DNA of 64,000 bases. Source: Symbiodinium natans (Eukaryota; Sar; Dinophyceae; Suessiales; Symbiodiniaceae). Location: the NCBI GenBank assembly GCA_905221605.1, contig CAJNDS010002083.1, positions 1 through 64,000 of the forward strand, written 5' to 3'. Below, piece by piece: positions 1-11,400 of this stretch (within the stretch, counting starts at the first letter, position 1; every line of letters starts with the position of its first letter). The notes under the pieces were generated by a model. The model saw nothing but the letters and a program-made list of their open reading frames with translations, made no database searches and was not told the DNA's origin. A program made the position numbers and the translations under genes.

Positions 1-3000
1 ATCCTCGTCATCACGCGATCTATCAAATGCTCCCCGGCCCTCTGGACTACCTCGAACAACTTCGTCTCCCATAGCATCTCGAGCTCTTCATAACCTAGGG
101 AAAGCGTCTCTGGTTCTATTATTACGTTGTATATAATCCACCGCATCTCCACCTCTATCTCATCCGCGTCGTTGGATGTAGGCTTCACTCTAGGCTCACT
201 CGGCGGCGGTGAAATCGATGTAGGCTTGTGTCCAGGCCGGCCTAGTCTGCCTCCGTCAGCTCTCAACTCTGGCACGGTCCCCAATATTCCATTCATGCCC
301 ATCCACACACGATAGAATTGCTCTACCCACTTCCTCATGCCTCCGACGTTGCTCTCAACGTTCAATATCCTGCTTCTCATCAAAGTTCCCAAAGCTATCC
401 CGGTGTATGACGGTTCGGCGCCAGGCCTCGTCCCCGACAGCACCTGTGAGTCATATATTCCCGCCTTCACAATGTCGTACACTTCTTTGGGCGTGATCTC
501 ATCGGTAACCTCCCTCGGGCACGTCGCTCTAATCATCCTGCGTATCACCTGTACCACTATCGTTGTCCATGCCATCGGTGGGGCTCCATAACAGCGAATC
601 CAGTGCTGCATTTCTATTAAATGCCCCTCCCCCAGCACCTGTCCTGCCCTCGTATTCCTCGACCATGGGGCCTCTATCACAGGCGATCCCTCTTCTTCCA
701 TCCTCAATCTCAATATCCCCCCGCTCTCTCCAGTACCCACGCATTCCACTCGATCCAGTTCTGTCCCGTCGGCAACTACTCCCACCGTGCCTCCAGATCC
801 TATCACCATCGGTCCTTCGCCACTGTCTCCGCTTCTCGTTTCCTGCTGCCTCTCTCTATCCGAATATTCCTGCTCAGACTTGAGGTCGCTCAGGGTCTTG
901 ATGTTGCTACCCGTCCCAGCACCACCCTTCCATCTGGGAGCCTGCATAACCGCCCCCTTGGTATCGCCTCGTGATGGCACCGGTGGAGCCGGCGGTCTAT
1001 CCCCTTGATCACCTATCCCAGCGGTTCCCCTAAGTGCTCCGCCATCTCTGCCATCTCCCGCCTTTTCCCCGGCACTTTTTCTCTTCTCGTCTCTTGCTTG
1101 CTTCTCTTGTCGTTGGTTCGCGAGCTCCTGAGCACTCTCGAGCAGCTCCTTCCTCTTCTTCGCCTCCCGGTTTTCTTTCTTCGCCTTCTTTCGTTCTGAC
1201 CGACTCCTCACGGTGGCGAAACCCTCGTCACTGCCTTCCTTGCACTCCTCAGTTATCGATGCGTCTCCCTCTCGAGCAGATTGGTTCTCCGGTCTATCCT
1301 CACCCATAGCATCATCCTCTTCTCCATCCGACTCTGCATCGTCTTCCATCATCTCTGCGTCATCTGCCATCGCCTTCAGCTGCCCGATAGCCGCCATAGC
1401 CCTTAGAGCTTGATACTCGGGGTCCTTCATGTGGAAGCCGGCCGCCGTGTAAATGATCACTTTCATCCGGTGCCAAGAACCCCTATCTCCGGCTGACACA
1501 CAGTGAGCTTCGGACTTACCACACATTGTCTTCCACACCGACTCGTCTATCCTGGCAGCCATCTCCGTATACACCCCTTGTCTATCCGATGTCCTAAGGC
1601 TCTCCGTGGCTCCCGTGATCTTTGTCTCTGGCACAATCACTTTCGTTTTCAGTGACCGGTCTGCCTTCGCCACTTCTATCCAGCGTCTGAGCCAGACTCC
1701 AACCTCTCCAATGCTATCCCTGCCCTCCTCGCTGATCACCTCCCTAATAGCTGAAGTTTCCCTATCATATAACTCCATGTCTCGCGGGGTCGGCCACATC
1801 ATTCCAAACATCGAGATGAACAGGATCTGCGCCCAGAAGCCGAACGTTCGCCCGGCACTGATGTACAACTTTCCCGCGTCCACCCCTATTCGAGGAAACG
1901 CCGTACGCATAACGTTCCAAGGCAGAGTGATGATTCCAGACTTCTTCATCAGTTTATCCATGGCTTCTCCAGCCCTTATCAGCTCCTTAGCCTCCTCCCT
2001 GACTCTGTAGTTAGTGGGGAATCCATTCTCTTCGAAATTTCCGGGCCCTACCCAGAGCACATTGGCATTGGCTTTCCTGATCGTCTCCCTCGTCTCCCTC
2101 GCCACCTTGGTCTTAGTGTCATCGTCCGTAGCCTCGAACCGTCTAACCTCGTCTATTGCTCGGCGAGCATTCCCTGCTGCCATTCCAGCCGGGGCCAATA
2201 CCACAACAATGTTCGTCACTTGATTCCCTCCCATGCCCTTCGAGACGCATTCCTTGCACACTTCCTGAACCTTCTTGTACGCACCCTGGTAGGTCATCTC
2301 CTGCGTTCCTGTCAATTTGTGTGTAATGAACGACATACTCTCCGCGGCCTTTCCATAGTCTCCGTGCGCCTTCAATAGCATTGCTATCCACTCTCGGACT
2401 TCCCCTGGTGACGCCGGATTCTTCTTATTCGAGACGCCCTCTATCCCCTCAGGTATGATGATGTGTACGTAGGTCTTCTGATCCGCACTACATCGGAGCT
2501 GAAGTGGCGGCTTCATTCCCTCCGCCCACCATGTCACCAGCTCAGCCGCCTTGCGCTCATGGAATGCAGTAGCTATGTCAAACATCCACTCGTAGGTCTC
2601 CACCGCGGACTCAAGCTCGCTCGAAAGCGCTGGCTCCATCAATCTCCCTCCAACTCCGCCCATTCCTATGCCAATGATAGCCGCCCAGGCCTGAGCCTCG
2701 AACGCCCAGCTCTGGTCGACGTCCTCCGGTCTGTTCCACCCATATTTCCTGGGTGCCTTTTCTATCCCCAACACTATGCTTCCCACGTCCGCCATTTCCA
2801 AAACCTTGCCCATGTGGTGCGTGGCCTTATTCGCGTTCTCCATGACTTTCTCCTCTATCCCGCTGCTCTCCACACACCGTCTGTAAATGGCTGGCCCCAC
2901 AAAACTCCTCCACGGCATCTTCACGACAGCGCTATCGTGTCCCGTGGCCATTGGGGCCTCTATCCCCATATACTCCAACAAACGTATCACATTGGCCCAT

Positions 3001-5327
3001 TCACTATCCACCGGGTAGTAGTCCTTGTCTCGATCAGGCCCAGACACGCCCCCACCGCTAGGCAACTCCGCTATCCATCCCCTCATGAGCTCTATCAAAC
3101 CACTTCTTGAGCCAGTTGGCTGTTCGACGACCTTCGTGACATTTTCGTCACCTTCCCGATGCAGGAACTCGTGTTCCATCTTCCAATCCACAGGGCGCTC
3201 AGGAAGAGGTCCTCGGGCCGGGCCTATAATTGCGCGCTTTTCCAGGTGATATCGCCAATACAGCCTCTCAACCCCTTGCGGGTGCTTCTCCATCAGCGCC
3301 GACATCTCACTCATGAGATGGCTATTCGCTCCTAAACCCGGGTGCTTCGGCCTACAGATGAGTGCATGCCCGATGATCTTCGTGGCCCTCATAAAGCAGA
3401 ACAGTACCCCGTCTATCTCCACTCTATCCACATCCATTCGGATCTGCCCGTCAGGCACCGACGATCTCCTTGTCCCCACATCCATTTTGACATTCTTGCC
3501 TATCCTTCTGAAGCCGGCCAGTACTCTTACTATCCATCCATTCCCTAACGAATGCCATGTAGAGTATGATGCTGTACCACAGATGCTTCGTCCAAACCAG
3601 CATCCCGCAGAGTCGTTCACACTGGGAGCGCCGGTCGTCCACGTGACCAGCGGATGGCTTCGATCTATCCCACCAGATGCTATCATCGACCACAACGCCT
3701 CTAGAGACGTTCCGTGGAAAATCCACCCGGGCACATTGAACTCCTCATTCCCGACCGACATCTCCTGATTCAGCTTCTCTGCTCCGGCGTACTCGGCCTT
3801 CGTGGGTACCCACATACATCGCGAATCCGTGAAATGTTCTTTCACATCCTTAATCCCCCCGTCTGCCTGGACCTCCGGAAATGTGATCACTTCTTCGGCC
3901 AGGGACCAGTGCAACAGGTGTAGAACTGACGTCGGTCCCCCTATCTGCCATGACAGTGTATCCAGATACTCCTTCATCTGTCCATTTGCTGCATTCGCCA
4001 TAACTCCGTATCCTTTTTCTCCCCCCTCGCTTCTCCGGAATTCCTCCATCACGTCTCTTCCTCTCTTCAAGTATTGGCTTTCGTAGGCCCCCATAATCTC
4101 GTCTGCCATGCCTATCACCTTGATCTTGGGCTGCGCCTCCGTCCATATCTTCAGCTTCTCCTCGCTCGACTTATGGCTGACCGCTATCCGCTCCGCAACC
4201 TGAGACGGTGGAATTGCATACTTCAATGGTCGCACGGCCAACCATGTCATCATGCCTTTGATCGCATCATCGAACGGGCTCTTCTCTGTGTCGTCCATGT
4301 GGATCTCCGCCCAATCTAGGGTCTTTCTGCTGATCCCTCCCCAGCTAGCCCTGAATGGGTCCTTGCTTCCGTTCGTGACGTCATATACACCTCCCACGGA
4401 GATGGCTATCGGTGCCACACCAGCTATCATCCTCTCATACGATCTTCCCCTCTGAAAGGACTTCTCTGTTTCATCAGTCGCGCCGATGAACTTAGGGGCC
4501 CATGGCGTATCAACGTCTCCTCCTGTGCCCGCTGTGGGCATGGCACATCCCGGCACGTCTATCCCTCTGGCCAATCGCACTCCTATCAAGTCGTTCAGCT
4601 TTTCCCTCGACAGGTTCCCGGAATCGGGACTCGCCTGAGGTGGCGGCTTCGTCGCCCCTCCATGCGACCTCGGCCTATCCCAGTTCGCTATCACCCTCTC
4701 CAGGTAGTCCGTGGCATCCGTCACAGTCGCAGCTATTAGAGGGATCTTCTCCCTTATCCACGCTTCAGGATTCCGCCTTGTACACCATAGTACCTCCCAG
4801 AGATACATAATCTTGTGCACTCGCATTCTATCCACATCGTAGCCCACGGCCGGTCGTTTACCTCCTTTCTTCGCCGTCTTGGCCTGGGCCTCTTCCGCTC
4901 TCACACCAGCTATCCCACTGCTCATCCATTTCTTGAAGTCCGCATCGTCCTTGAAATGACTGGGGATAGCCCGTCTAGCCCATACCTCCTGCATCTCTAG
5001 ATTTCCCTCCAACATCCAGTGTATTCTAGCCTGTTCTCGTTCCTTGGCTCCGACTGGCAGATACGAGTACGTCGTCACCCCTGGCACTCCATCCTCCGTC
5101 TCGGCCTTGAGGTATCTATCCGCGTCGGAAAACACTTTCTCCAGGAAGTCTATCATAGCTTGTGCTCGATCACATCGCTCCCTCTCTCCTGCATCCCTGG
5201 CCTGGCGCTCCGGACGTTGCCATCGTACCCCTACTGTCCTTGAAGACGAAGCGGTCCCAGGATCTTCGTTGCTTCCGATATCTCTATCCCGTTCACTCAG
5301 CGATACCGATCCGAACATCTCTCCCAT
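1..5327 (-). CDS. Element ORF5: large accessory protein with ADP-ribosyltransferase-like motif, incomplete at its 3' end
   Basis: I read the minus strand codon by codon from ATG 5327 to the window edge and found 1,775 sense codons and no stop. The ATG is preceded in frame by TAG, three codons upstream. Residues 536-546 read WIFHGTSLEAL, like the first strand of ART/PARP folds; H538, Y588 and E637 fit an H-Y-E arrangement. Around residues 1039-1095 the segments NIVVVLAP and VLWVGPGNF recall an SGNH-like fold, but no catalytic His was seen. A Lys/Glu/Arg-rich stretch lies near 1360-1410 and an acidic stretch before it. Codon use and CTATC enrichment match ORF1-4. ORF5 begins 78 bases after the ORF4 stop, so it is a separate cistron. 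Accessory ORFs downstream of RNase H are unusual for Copia. The ART assignment is inference from motif spacing. Confidence 0.8.
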   Translation of the reverse strand, partial: MGEMFGSVSLSERDRDIGSNEDPGTASSSRTVGVRWQRPERQARDAGERERCDRAQAMIDFLEKVFSDADRYLKAETEDGVPGVTTYSYLPVGAKEREQARIHWMLEGNLEMQEVWARRAIPSHFKDDADFKKWMSSGIAGVRAEEAQAKTAKKGGKRPAVGYDVDRMRVHKIMYLWEVLWCTRRNPEAWIREKIPLIAATVTDATDYLERVIANWDRPRSHGGATKPPPQASPDSGNLSREKLNDLIGVRLARGIDVPGCAMPTAGTGGDVDTPWAPKFIGATDETEKSFQRGRSYERMIAGVAPIAISVGGVYDVTNGSKDPFRASWGGISRKTLDWAEIHMDDTEKSPFDDAIKGMMTWLAVRPLKYAIPPSQVAERIAVSHKSSEEKLKIWTEAQPKIKVIGMADEIMGAYESQYLKRGRDVMEEFRRSEGGEKGYGVMANAANGQMKEYLDTLSWQIGGPTSVLHLLHWSLAEEVITFPEVQADGGIKDVKEHFTDSRCMWVPTKAEYAGAEKLNQEMSVGNEEFNVPGWIFHGTSLEALWSMIASGGIDRSHPLVTWTTGAPSVNDSAGCWFGRSICGTASYSTWHSLGNGWIVRVLAGFRRIGKNVKMDVGTRRSSVPDGQIRMDVDRVEIDGVLFCFMRATKIIGHALICRPKHPGLGANSHLMSEMSALMEKHPQGVERLYWRYHLEKRAIIGPARGPLPERPVDWKMEHEFLHREGDENVTKVVEQPTGSRSGLIELMRGWIAELPSGGGVSGPDRDKDYYPVDSEWANVIRLLEYMGIEAPMATGHDSAVVKMPWRSFVGPAIYRRCVESSGIEEKVMENANKATHHMGKVLEMADVGSIVLGIEKAPRKYGWNRPEDVDQSWAFEAQAWAAIIGIGMGGVGGRLMEPALSSELESAVETYEWMFDIATAFHERKAAELVTWWAEGMKPPLQLRCSADQKTYVHIIIPEGIEGVSNKKNPASPGEVREWIAMLLKAHGDYGKAAESMSFITHKLTGTQEMTYQGAYKKVQEVCKECVSKGMGGNQVTNIVVVLAPAGMAAGNARRAIDEVRRFEATDDDTKTKVARETRETIRKANANVLWVGPGNFEENGFPTNYRVREEAKELIRAGEAMDKLMKKSGIITLPWNVMRTAFPRIGVDAGKLYISAGRTFGFWAQILFISMFGMMWPTPRDMELYDRETSAIREVISEEGRDSIGEVGVWLRRWIEVAKADRSLKTKVIVPETKITGATESLRTSDRQGVYTEMAARIDESVWKTMCGKSEAHCVSAGDRGSWHRMKVIIYTAAGFHMKDPEYQALRAMAAIGQLKAMADDAEMMEDDAESDGEEDDAMGEDRPENQSAREGDASITEECKEGSDEGFATVRSRSERKKAKKENREAKKRKELLESAQELANQRQEKQARDEKRKSAGEKAGDGRDGGALRGTAGIGDQGDRPPAPPVPSRGDTKGAVMQAPRWKGGAGTGSNIKTLSDLKSEQEYSDRERQQETRSGDSGEGPMVIGSGGTVGVVADGTELDRVECVGTGESGGILRLRMEEEGSPVIEAPWSRNTRAGQVLGEGHLIEMQHWIRCYGAPPMAWTTIVVQVIRRMIRATCPREVTDEITPKEVYDIVKAGIYDSQVLSGTRPGAEPSYTGIALGTLMRSRILNVESNVGGMRKWVEQFYRVWMGMNGILGTVPELRADGGRLGRPGHKPTSISPPPSEPRVKPTSNDADEIEVEMRWIIYNVIIEPETLSLGYEELEMLWETKLFEVVQRAGEHLIDRVMTR

Positions 5328-5334
5328 GGCTTCA

Positions 5335-5346
5335 CGCTATGCAAGT
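5335..5346 (-). promoter_or_regulatory. 12-base motif shared by the leaders of ORF5 and ORF1
   Basis: The minus-strand sequence ACTTGCATAGCG lies 7 bases before the ORF5 ATG. The identical 12-mer occurs 41 bases before the internal ATG of ORF1 at 21,127. It may mark a transcription start, a splice acceptor or a translation signal; the sequence alone does not decide. Confidence 0.35.
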
Positions 5347-5405
5347 CGTTAGATCCGTCCTCTTCCTTACACTCGCAAACAACTCGAGGTCACACAAAAG
5401 TCGCT

Positions 5406-8400
5406 CTAGTCAAGACGTCGTTGAAGAGCATTACAAAGTGCTTCAATATTCACCATATCGCTACTTTCTATCCGAGCCTTTGATTCTTCATTAATGTATA
5501 TGGTGCATTGTACGTCCTCTCCTTTGTCATGAAGCTCTCCTATCTGCGTCTTTCCCCGCATTCGAGCCAGTTTCCCACGTGCAGCAAGAATTCTCGCTAT
5601 TCCCTCGGATATGGCGGCATCACTGCGATTGATCAGAACAATCCCGATGCCCGCAGCGATCACTCTATCGACTAGTAAAGCTAGGCTATCAGCCGCACTT
5701 TGGTCCTTTCTTCCCAGCTTAAGCTCTGCTCCGCGGGCTAGTCGAGAAGGCGAGTCAACTCGCTTCGGTGCTATCACAACTATCCCGTCGCACTCACCGA
5801 CGATCGCCTCATCGACCTCCAGAATTGGCGAGTGTTTGATATCCCACACCATTTCCCAAATTATCCATCTTCCCACTATGGACTTTGCTATCCCGACGTT
5901 ATCCCTGATGTCATACTCGAGCTGATTTTGGGATACCCCCCGGCACGCGGGCATAGCTAAGATGGTTCCCGTTGCGTTCCCGAACTCCTCTTCACCGAAA
6001 TGTGCGGTAGTGTACATATCCCTTAACCACTCTCGTGCTTCATTGATGGCCTTGGTCATCATGTTGGCGGCCTGATACTCAGTAGGACAATTGACAAACG
6101 TGAACATGACTGCCTCGTAGAACTGGTTCAGCCTAGCTATGTCTATTCGTTGTGTTCTAGACAGGTACCTCATGTTCGGATTCTTGCCCGAGACAATCAC
6201 TCTAACAGCCGCCTCATTGTCTTCTGCCACTATCAAGGGTTCTATACTCTCCTTCATCATCTCCCATAGTGCCAACCCCGGTATTCCCTGTTTCGTGATG
6301 CCATCGTGCAGGGCTACTATTTCAGCTTCAGGGGTACTTTTGGAGCACGACGTTTGCTTCTTACAGTAAGCAGCTATAGGAACGAAAGTGTGCGGTCCTT
6401 GAAGACAAAGATATACCCCCGACGTAGATCTATGGTCGTTCTTGTCGCTGGCAAGATCGGCGTCGCAGTATAGTACAAGACGGATGTCTCCTATCCTATC
6501 CCCGACCCATCCGTAGAGGCTCGTTGTGGTCGTCTCGTTGATGTATGAGATCAGTCTATGCATTCTCTTGTCACAGAGATGTGTCCAGGTCGTCAGCCTC
6601 GACGCCAGAACCTGTACTGGTCGCAGTAGGTCATACCTTCCGACTCTGGCCCCATACAAGATCTTCATGAGTACCGCAGGGGCGTGCTCTTTCAACACTC
6701 CCGGCCCCTCATCCGGCAGCTCGTACTTGGCTATCCCCATAATTTCGTTCACCTTGTCGTCTACTGGGTTCTCGTCGAACTCTGGGCGGCTCTCGTCGAG
6801 ATATGGGGTCTTAGCTTTATCCAGTGGCTTAGGATATGCCGTCGAGCACAACTCTTGATATCTATCCACACACTGCTTCATGAAATCGGTAACATCATAT
6901 CGAAGGATCCTGATCTCATCTGGACTATCTTCCTTCGCCTCGGCCTTCCCCACGAAATTAGGCGGTTCTTTCTTGGGCTCGATGATCTTCGTCCACTCGT
7001 GTCTCGGCTCAAACGGCGACCGAAAAGGTATCGCGCTAGCCGTGTGCAAGCATCCTAAGTATCTGCCCATACTTCGTGGCTCTTCGAGCTTGATTCTCTT
7101 CGCCAGCTTCTCCCATCCTATCGCTAAGTTCTCTTTGGGCCCCGCAAGCTTGAAGTCGTCGACGTAGATCACCAGCATCAGCTTCAGCTCCTTATGGAAG
7201 AACACACTAGGCCAATCTGAGAGGAATTCGAAGCCGACCTCAGTCACGGCCTTTTCGCAGTGCTTTTCCCAGAACCCCCCGGCATCCGGATGCCCGTATA
7301 AAGCTAGTCTCAGTGGCACCACGGGGTCGTCTATGCCCTCCCATTCATCTGGCCACCTATCCCTCGGGATCCGTATCCATGTTTTAGGCCCCCCCAACAG
7401 CGCCTGCGTGTATGCCGACTCACCGTCCGACATCTCGATGTCATGTCCTGGCAGCATCCCATAGGCATCCGCCATCTTGCCTGCCTCAAGTGTCGCGGGA
7501 CATGATGTGATTTCCTGAAAGATGGCCCACTTTCCCTCCTGGTCTTTGACATGACATCCCTCAAACACAACTCTCCCCTTATACTTTCTAAGAGGATCGT
7601 CTTCAGCAAGCTCCCAGTTCTTTTCCACACAGATGTCAAAGATACGACCTACATGAGCTATTTCCCCTCTATCCATTGCCTCCCGTTGAACGTCCTTCCA
7701 CGAACGCACCTCCTCCATTATCCAGACCACTTGATCCATCAGCTTTTTCCATTCTTTATCAAGCGCTGCCCGAGCCTTGGGGTTGATCGCCCTCTCAGCC
7801 TTCGTCACGGGTCTAGCGACAAGTCCGAAAACTTCCTCGATGTCCTCCTCTTCGTCCTCTATGATTGTGGCCATCAGTGGCTCACACTCTCCCACTGTCT
7901 CGTCGATGTTATCACACATTTCATTTTCCGCAACCTCTTCCCAACTATCCTCTTGATCTGCATCCACCTGTATAGCAGGGACTGCGACTATTCCATCTCC
8001 ATACTCCTCGTCTTCAGTCTGATAACCCTGCCGGATCAAATTATCAAAGGGGGTAGTATGCTTGTTCATGAAGCATGCGAAGCAAAGCGTCATCGACGTG
8101 AGGATCAAGCTAGGTACCTTGGCTTTTCCCTCCAACAGTCGTCGACATTCTCGGCACTTGTATGTCCTATTCGAGACATGCTTGATGCCGATTCGCCGCC
8201 TATCCTCATCTCTATTCCTCCTTGCTCTCAGCCCATGATCCACACTATCCCTGTCCCTTTCCCTCGCACGGGCCTCTCTTGCCCAGATTGCTTTCTTGCT
8301 CTCCCGATGTGCCCTACGATGTCTCACTTCCTTCACGTTCTCAGGCATCATGCACCCGCGCATCCTCGGCCGTAGACATACTCCCTTAGCGAATTCCATT

Positions 8401-11400
8401 CTCATGATTGGCCCCCCTCCTCCTCCAAACGTGATGGGAAAGCTATTTCTATTCTGTATAGCCACCAGGATCTCTCGCTCAGGTGATACCTCGTATCCTA
8501 TGACGTCGCACATGGTCTCTGCCACAAGCTGCCCGAGCGCAGACACTCTTACACTGGTGCCAGGATCTTCCGGATACGCTATCCCAGTACGAACCCAGGT
8601 GTATCCTATCAGTGGAACATGGACGTCGTCCTTTAGTTCGAGGACTAGTGCGTTTCTCTCTGCCTCCCACATGACTATGTTGCATTCGCCCTTCTCCATA
8701 GTTTCGAGGTTAATGGTTTCGGCGTGTCTGGCCCTGAAGAATGCCTCATCCACCGGTTCCCGTTCCTCTTCCAAGTCTGACAGCGTCCATCCTTCCGAGT
8801 CAAACACATCGCTCTGGTCGTCGAATCCGGAGCTTTCCTCTCTATCTTGGTCGTGGCGTCGATCTGTGTCGCTGTTCTCCCTCTCCCCGATCAGCACTAT
8901 CATCCATCCGTCGCCGTTCATGTCTCCCACCTCGAGCTCTTCTCCAGGGTAAGCTACTGCGGCCCCTCCGGTACTATGTCTGATGCGGCGACTGTTTGGC
9001 TTCATCATCATAACCTTGCCTATGTCGTCGCCGTCGACCAGGATCACGCGCAGGTCTTGTATGTGTTTCGCTCGGGGTCCGAAGATCTCCCCCATTGCCT
9101 CTCGGCCAGGATTGTTCATAACTATGCATCTTTTCCATCTGGTCTCCGCACGACTGATGTATGGTGCCCCATCCTCGGCCGCCGCAGCAGCATAGTTCCT
9201 TACCAGCGTCTGATCTTCTCTATCCGTAGCATCGTCGACGTGCTCGTCGTCTCCCTCCATGTCTATCACCCAATACGAGTTTCCTCCGTTCATTCTTCTC
9301 TTGGCTATCTTCAACAGCTTCTCTAGTGATCCCCCAGTCTCATCACCCCTAATCGTTCCCTTTTCCAGCTGCGCCAAGGAGTCTACGTCAAGTGTCACCA
9401 TGCCACTGCCATATCCGATATACTCTCCCTCGTGTTCTTCACACGCCATCGACACCGAGTCATCCTCTTCCTCGCCGCAGATGTCTATCGCGTCCTTTAT
9501 CACCTTGATCATTTCGCGTATCGCTTTACACTCCTGCTCTCGCTGTACGTCCGTCTTCGTGTCCGATGTCCTCACCATGCGCGACATTAACTCATGATCC
9601 CTTGGCATATGATCGCATGCTAACATGTCCGCCGCGATCGCATTCATCATACATGGTGTGACGACTCCTATGTAACACGACGCGTCTACCCCGTCATGCA
9701 TGCCCAGCATGCATCCATCACTCCGCACTATCCACATGTCCCAGGCAAGCGCCATCCGAACAATGGTCTCGTCAGCCAGTCGACTTTTACCGCCTATCCA
9801 GATGGTCGTAGCCACTATTCCTCTGCTGTTGGCGTCTGTGATAACCTTTTCTACATTGCCAAATACTCTTTCTCGAGCCTCTCGCGTACTATCTAGGCCT
9901 TCCTCACGTCTCCACCCGGATGCCTTCCGATCAACTTCTATTCTCATGCCGTTGCTAGACGCATCGATAGCAATGACCACATCTGTCACACCCTCTCCTA
10001 TCACACATCCTTCCCCCGATATCCAAGATACGTTCTCACCTCCGTTACCCCCGATCTCTTCTATTCCGACCCCCATGATCTGCACTTTAGGCTGTTCGCC
10101 CAACTCCCTCATCATTTCCCCAACGATGTTGTCGGACGGCGTTCGCGCTATTCCAGCTGTGCTGCACAATTGGTTGATGGTTTTCGTAACCTCCTCAGTA
10201 TCCCCCATCCTGGACGCCGGTGCAGCAGGTTCTGCTGATTCTCCTCTATCCCTGATTCGTCGGTCTTCTCCTCCGTCGGGGATGTACCAGAACTCCGTGA
10301 TGATGTCCCTGGGCACAACGAATCGGTATCTCCCTCTATTGCGCATCATCTCTGCCTGTATACAAGAGTCGTACTCAATGGATTCTAAGACCTCTCCAGT
10401 ATTAGCGCTCCGAGTGACCCTCCACCAGAGCTCAAGCCGTCTTTTGTCCCTTCCGCCATAGAATCGGTAGGATGTGGCGCGATTGTTTCTTACTGCCCAT
10501 ACTCGGCCACCCTCAGGCATTCCCGGTGGGGGATCCCATCGGTACTCCGGCGGTGAGAATTCCTGGCCATGGTCGGTGATTTTCTCCATCCATTCTCGAG
10601 CTCCAATTTCTGCGGGACGCGGTCCTATTTCCTCTTGCCCTCGAACGGCCGAAGGGGGCCTCTCTCCTCTGATGATCCTCTCTTTGTCTCCCTCGATATA
10701 ACGTAGTCGCTGTCCCGGGCTCATCCTATTCCACTCTGCTGACGAAATGGAGTTGGGTTTGTGAGATCTCGCGTACGGCCGCTCTATTCTGGGCATGTCT
10801 TGTTCGTAGTCTAAACCCACCCCCCGTATACCCGTCGCCTTCTCTCCCCGCGCCCGCTCCTTGGCTTCATCATCTATCTCTCCCTCAGGCTCCCCCTTTT
10901 CCCAGAACGTAGTGCACCCCGTCCATTTCTTGGTGATCTTCTTCTTGCCCTTCATTCTATCCTCATCCAGCACCTCCGATGTACCATCGGCGTACACTAT
11001 CCACGTTCGCCTCCTTGGACCCAGCTCTCTATCCCCGGGGCCACCTGTACCTTTGACCTCCTCGCCTGGGGTACACAGCTCCTTTCGGGGTAAGATGTGA
11101 TGAAGCGTCCACGAATGGTCTATCTCATCATGTTCCCAGAAATCCCCGTTTTGAAGATGCTGATCGTCGCACTTAATTTGTCTCATCACATCGGCTCGTA
11201 CCCTTCTCTCCTCTGCGAAGATTTCCTCCGTCTCCTCTCCTTGCTGCCCCTCTCTCTCCAGTTCCAATCTGGCCAGGGCATCAGCTCGAGTCGCTGTCAT
11301 GATTCTCGACTTCCTATCAGCCACAGCTTGCATCGGGAAGTAGTTGGGCATCTCCTCGTCAAGTACTATCCTCTTCACGCGGTGTATCGACGGTACCGTC

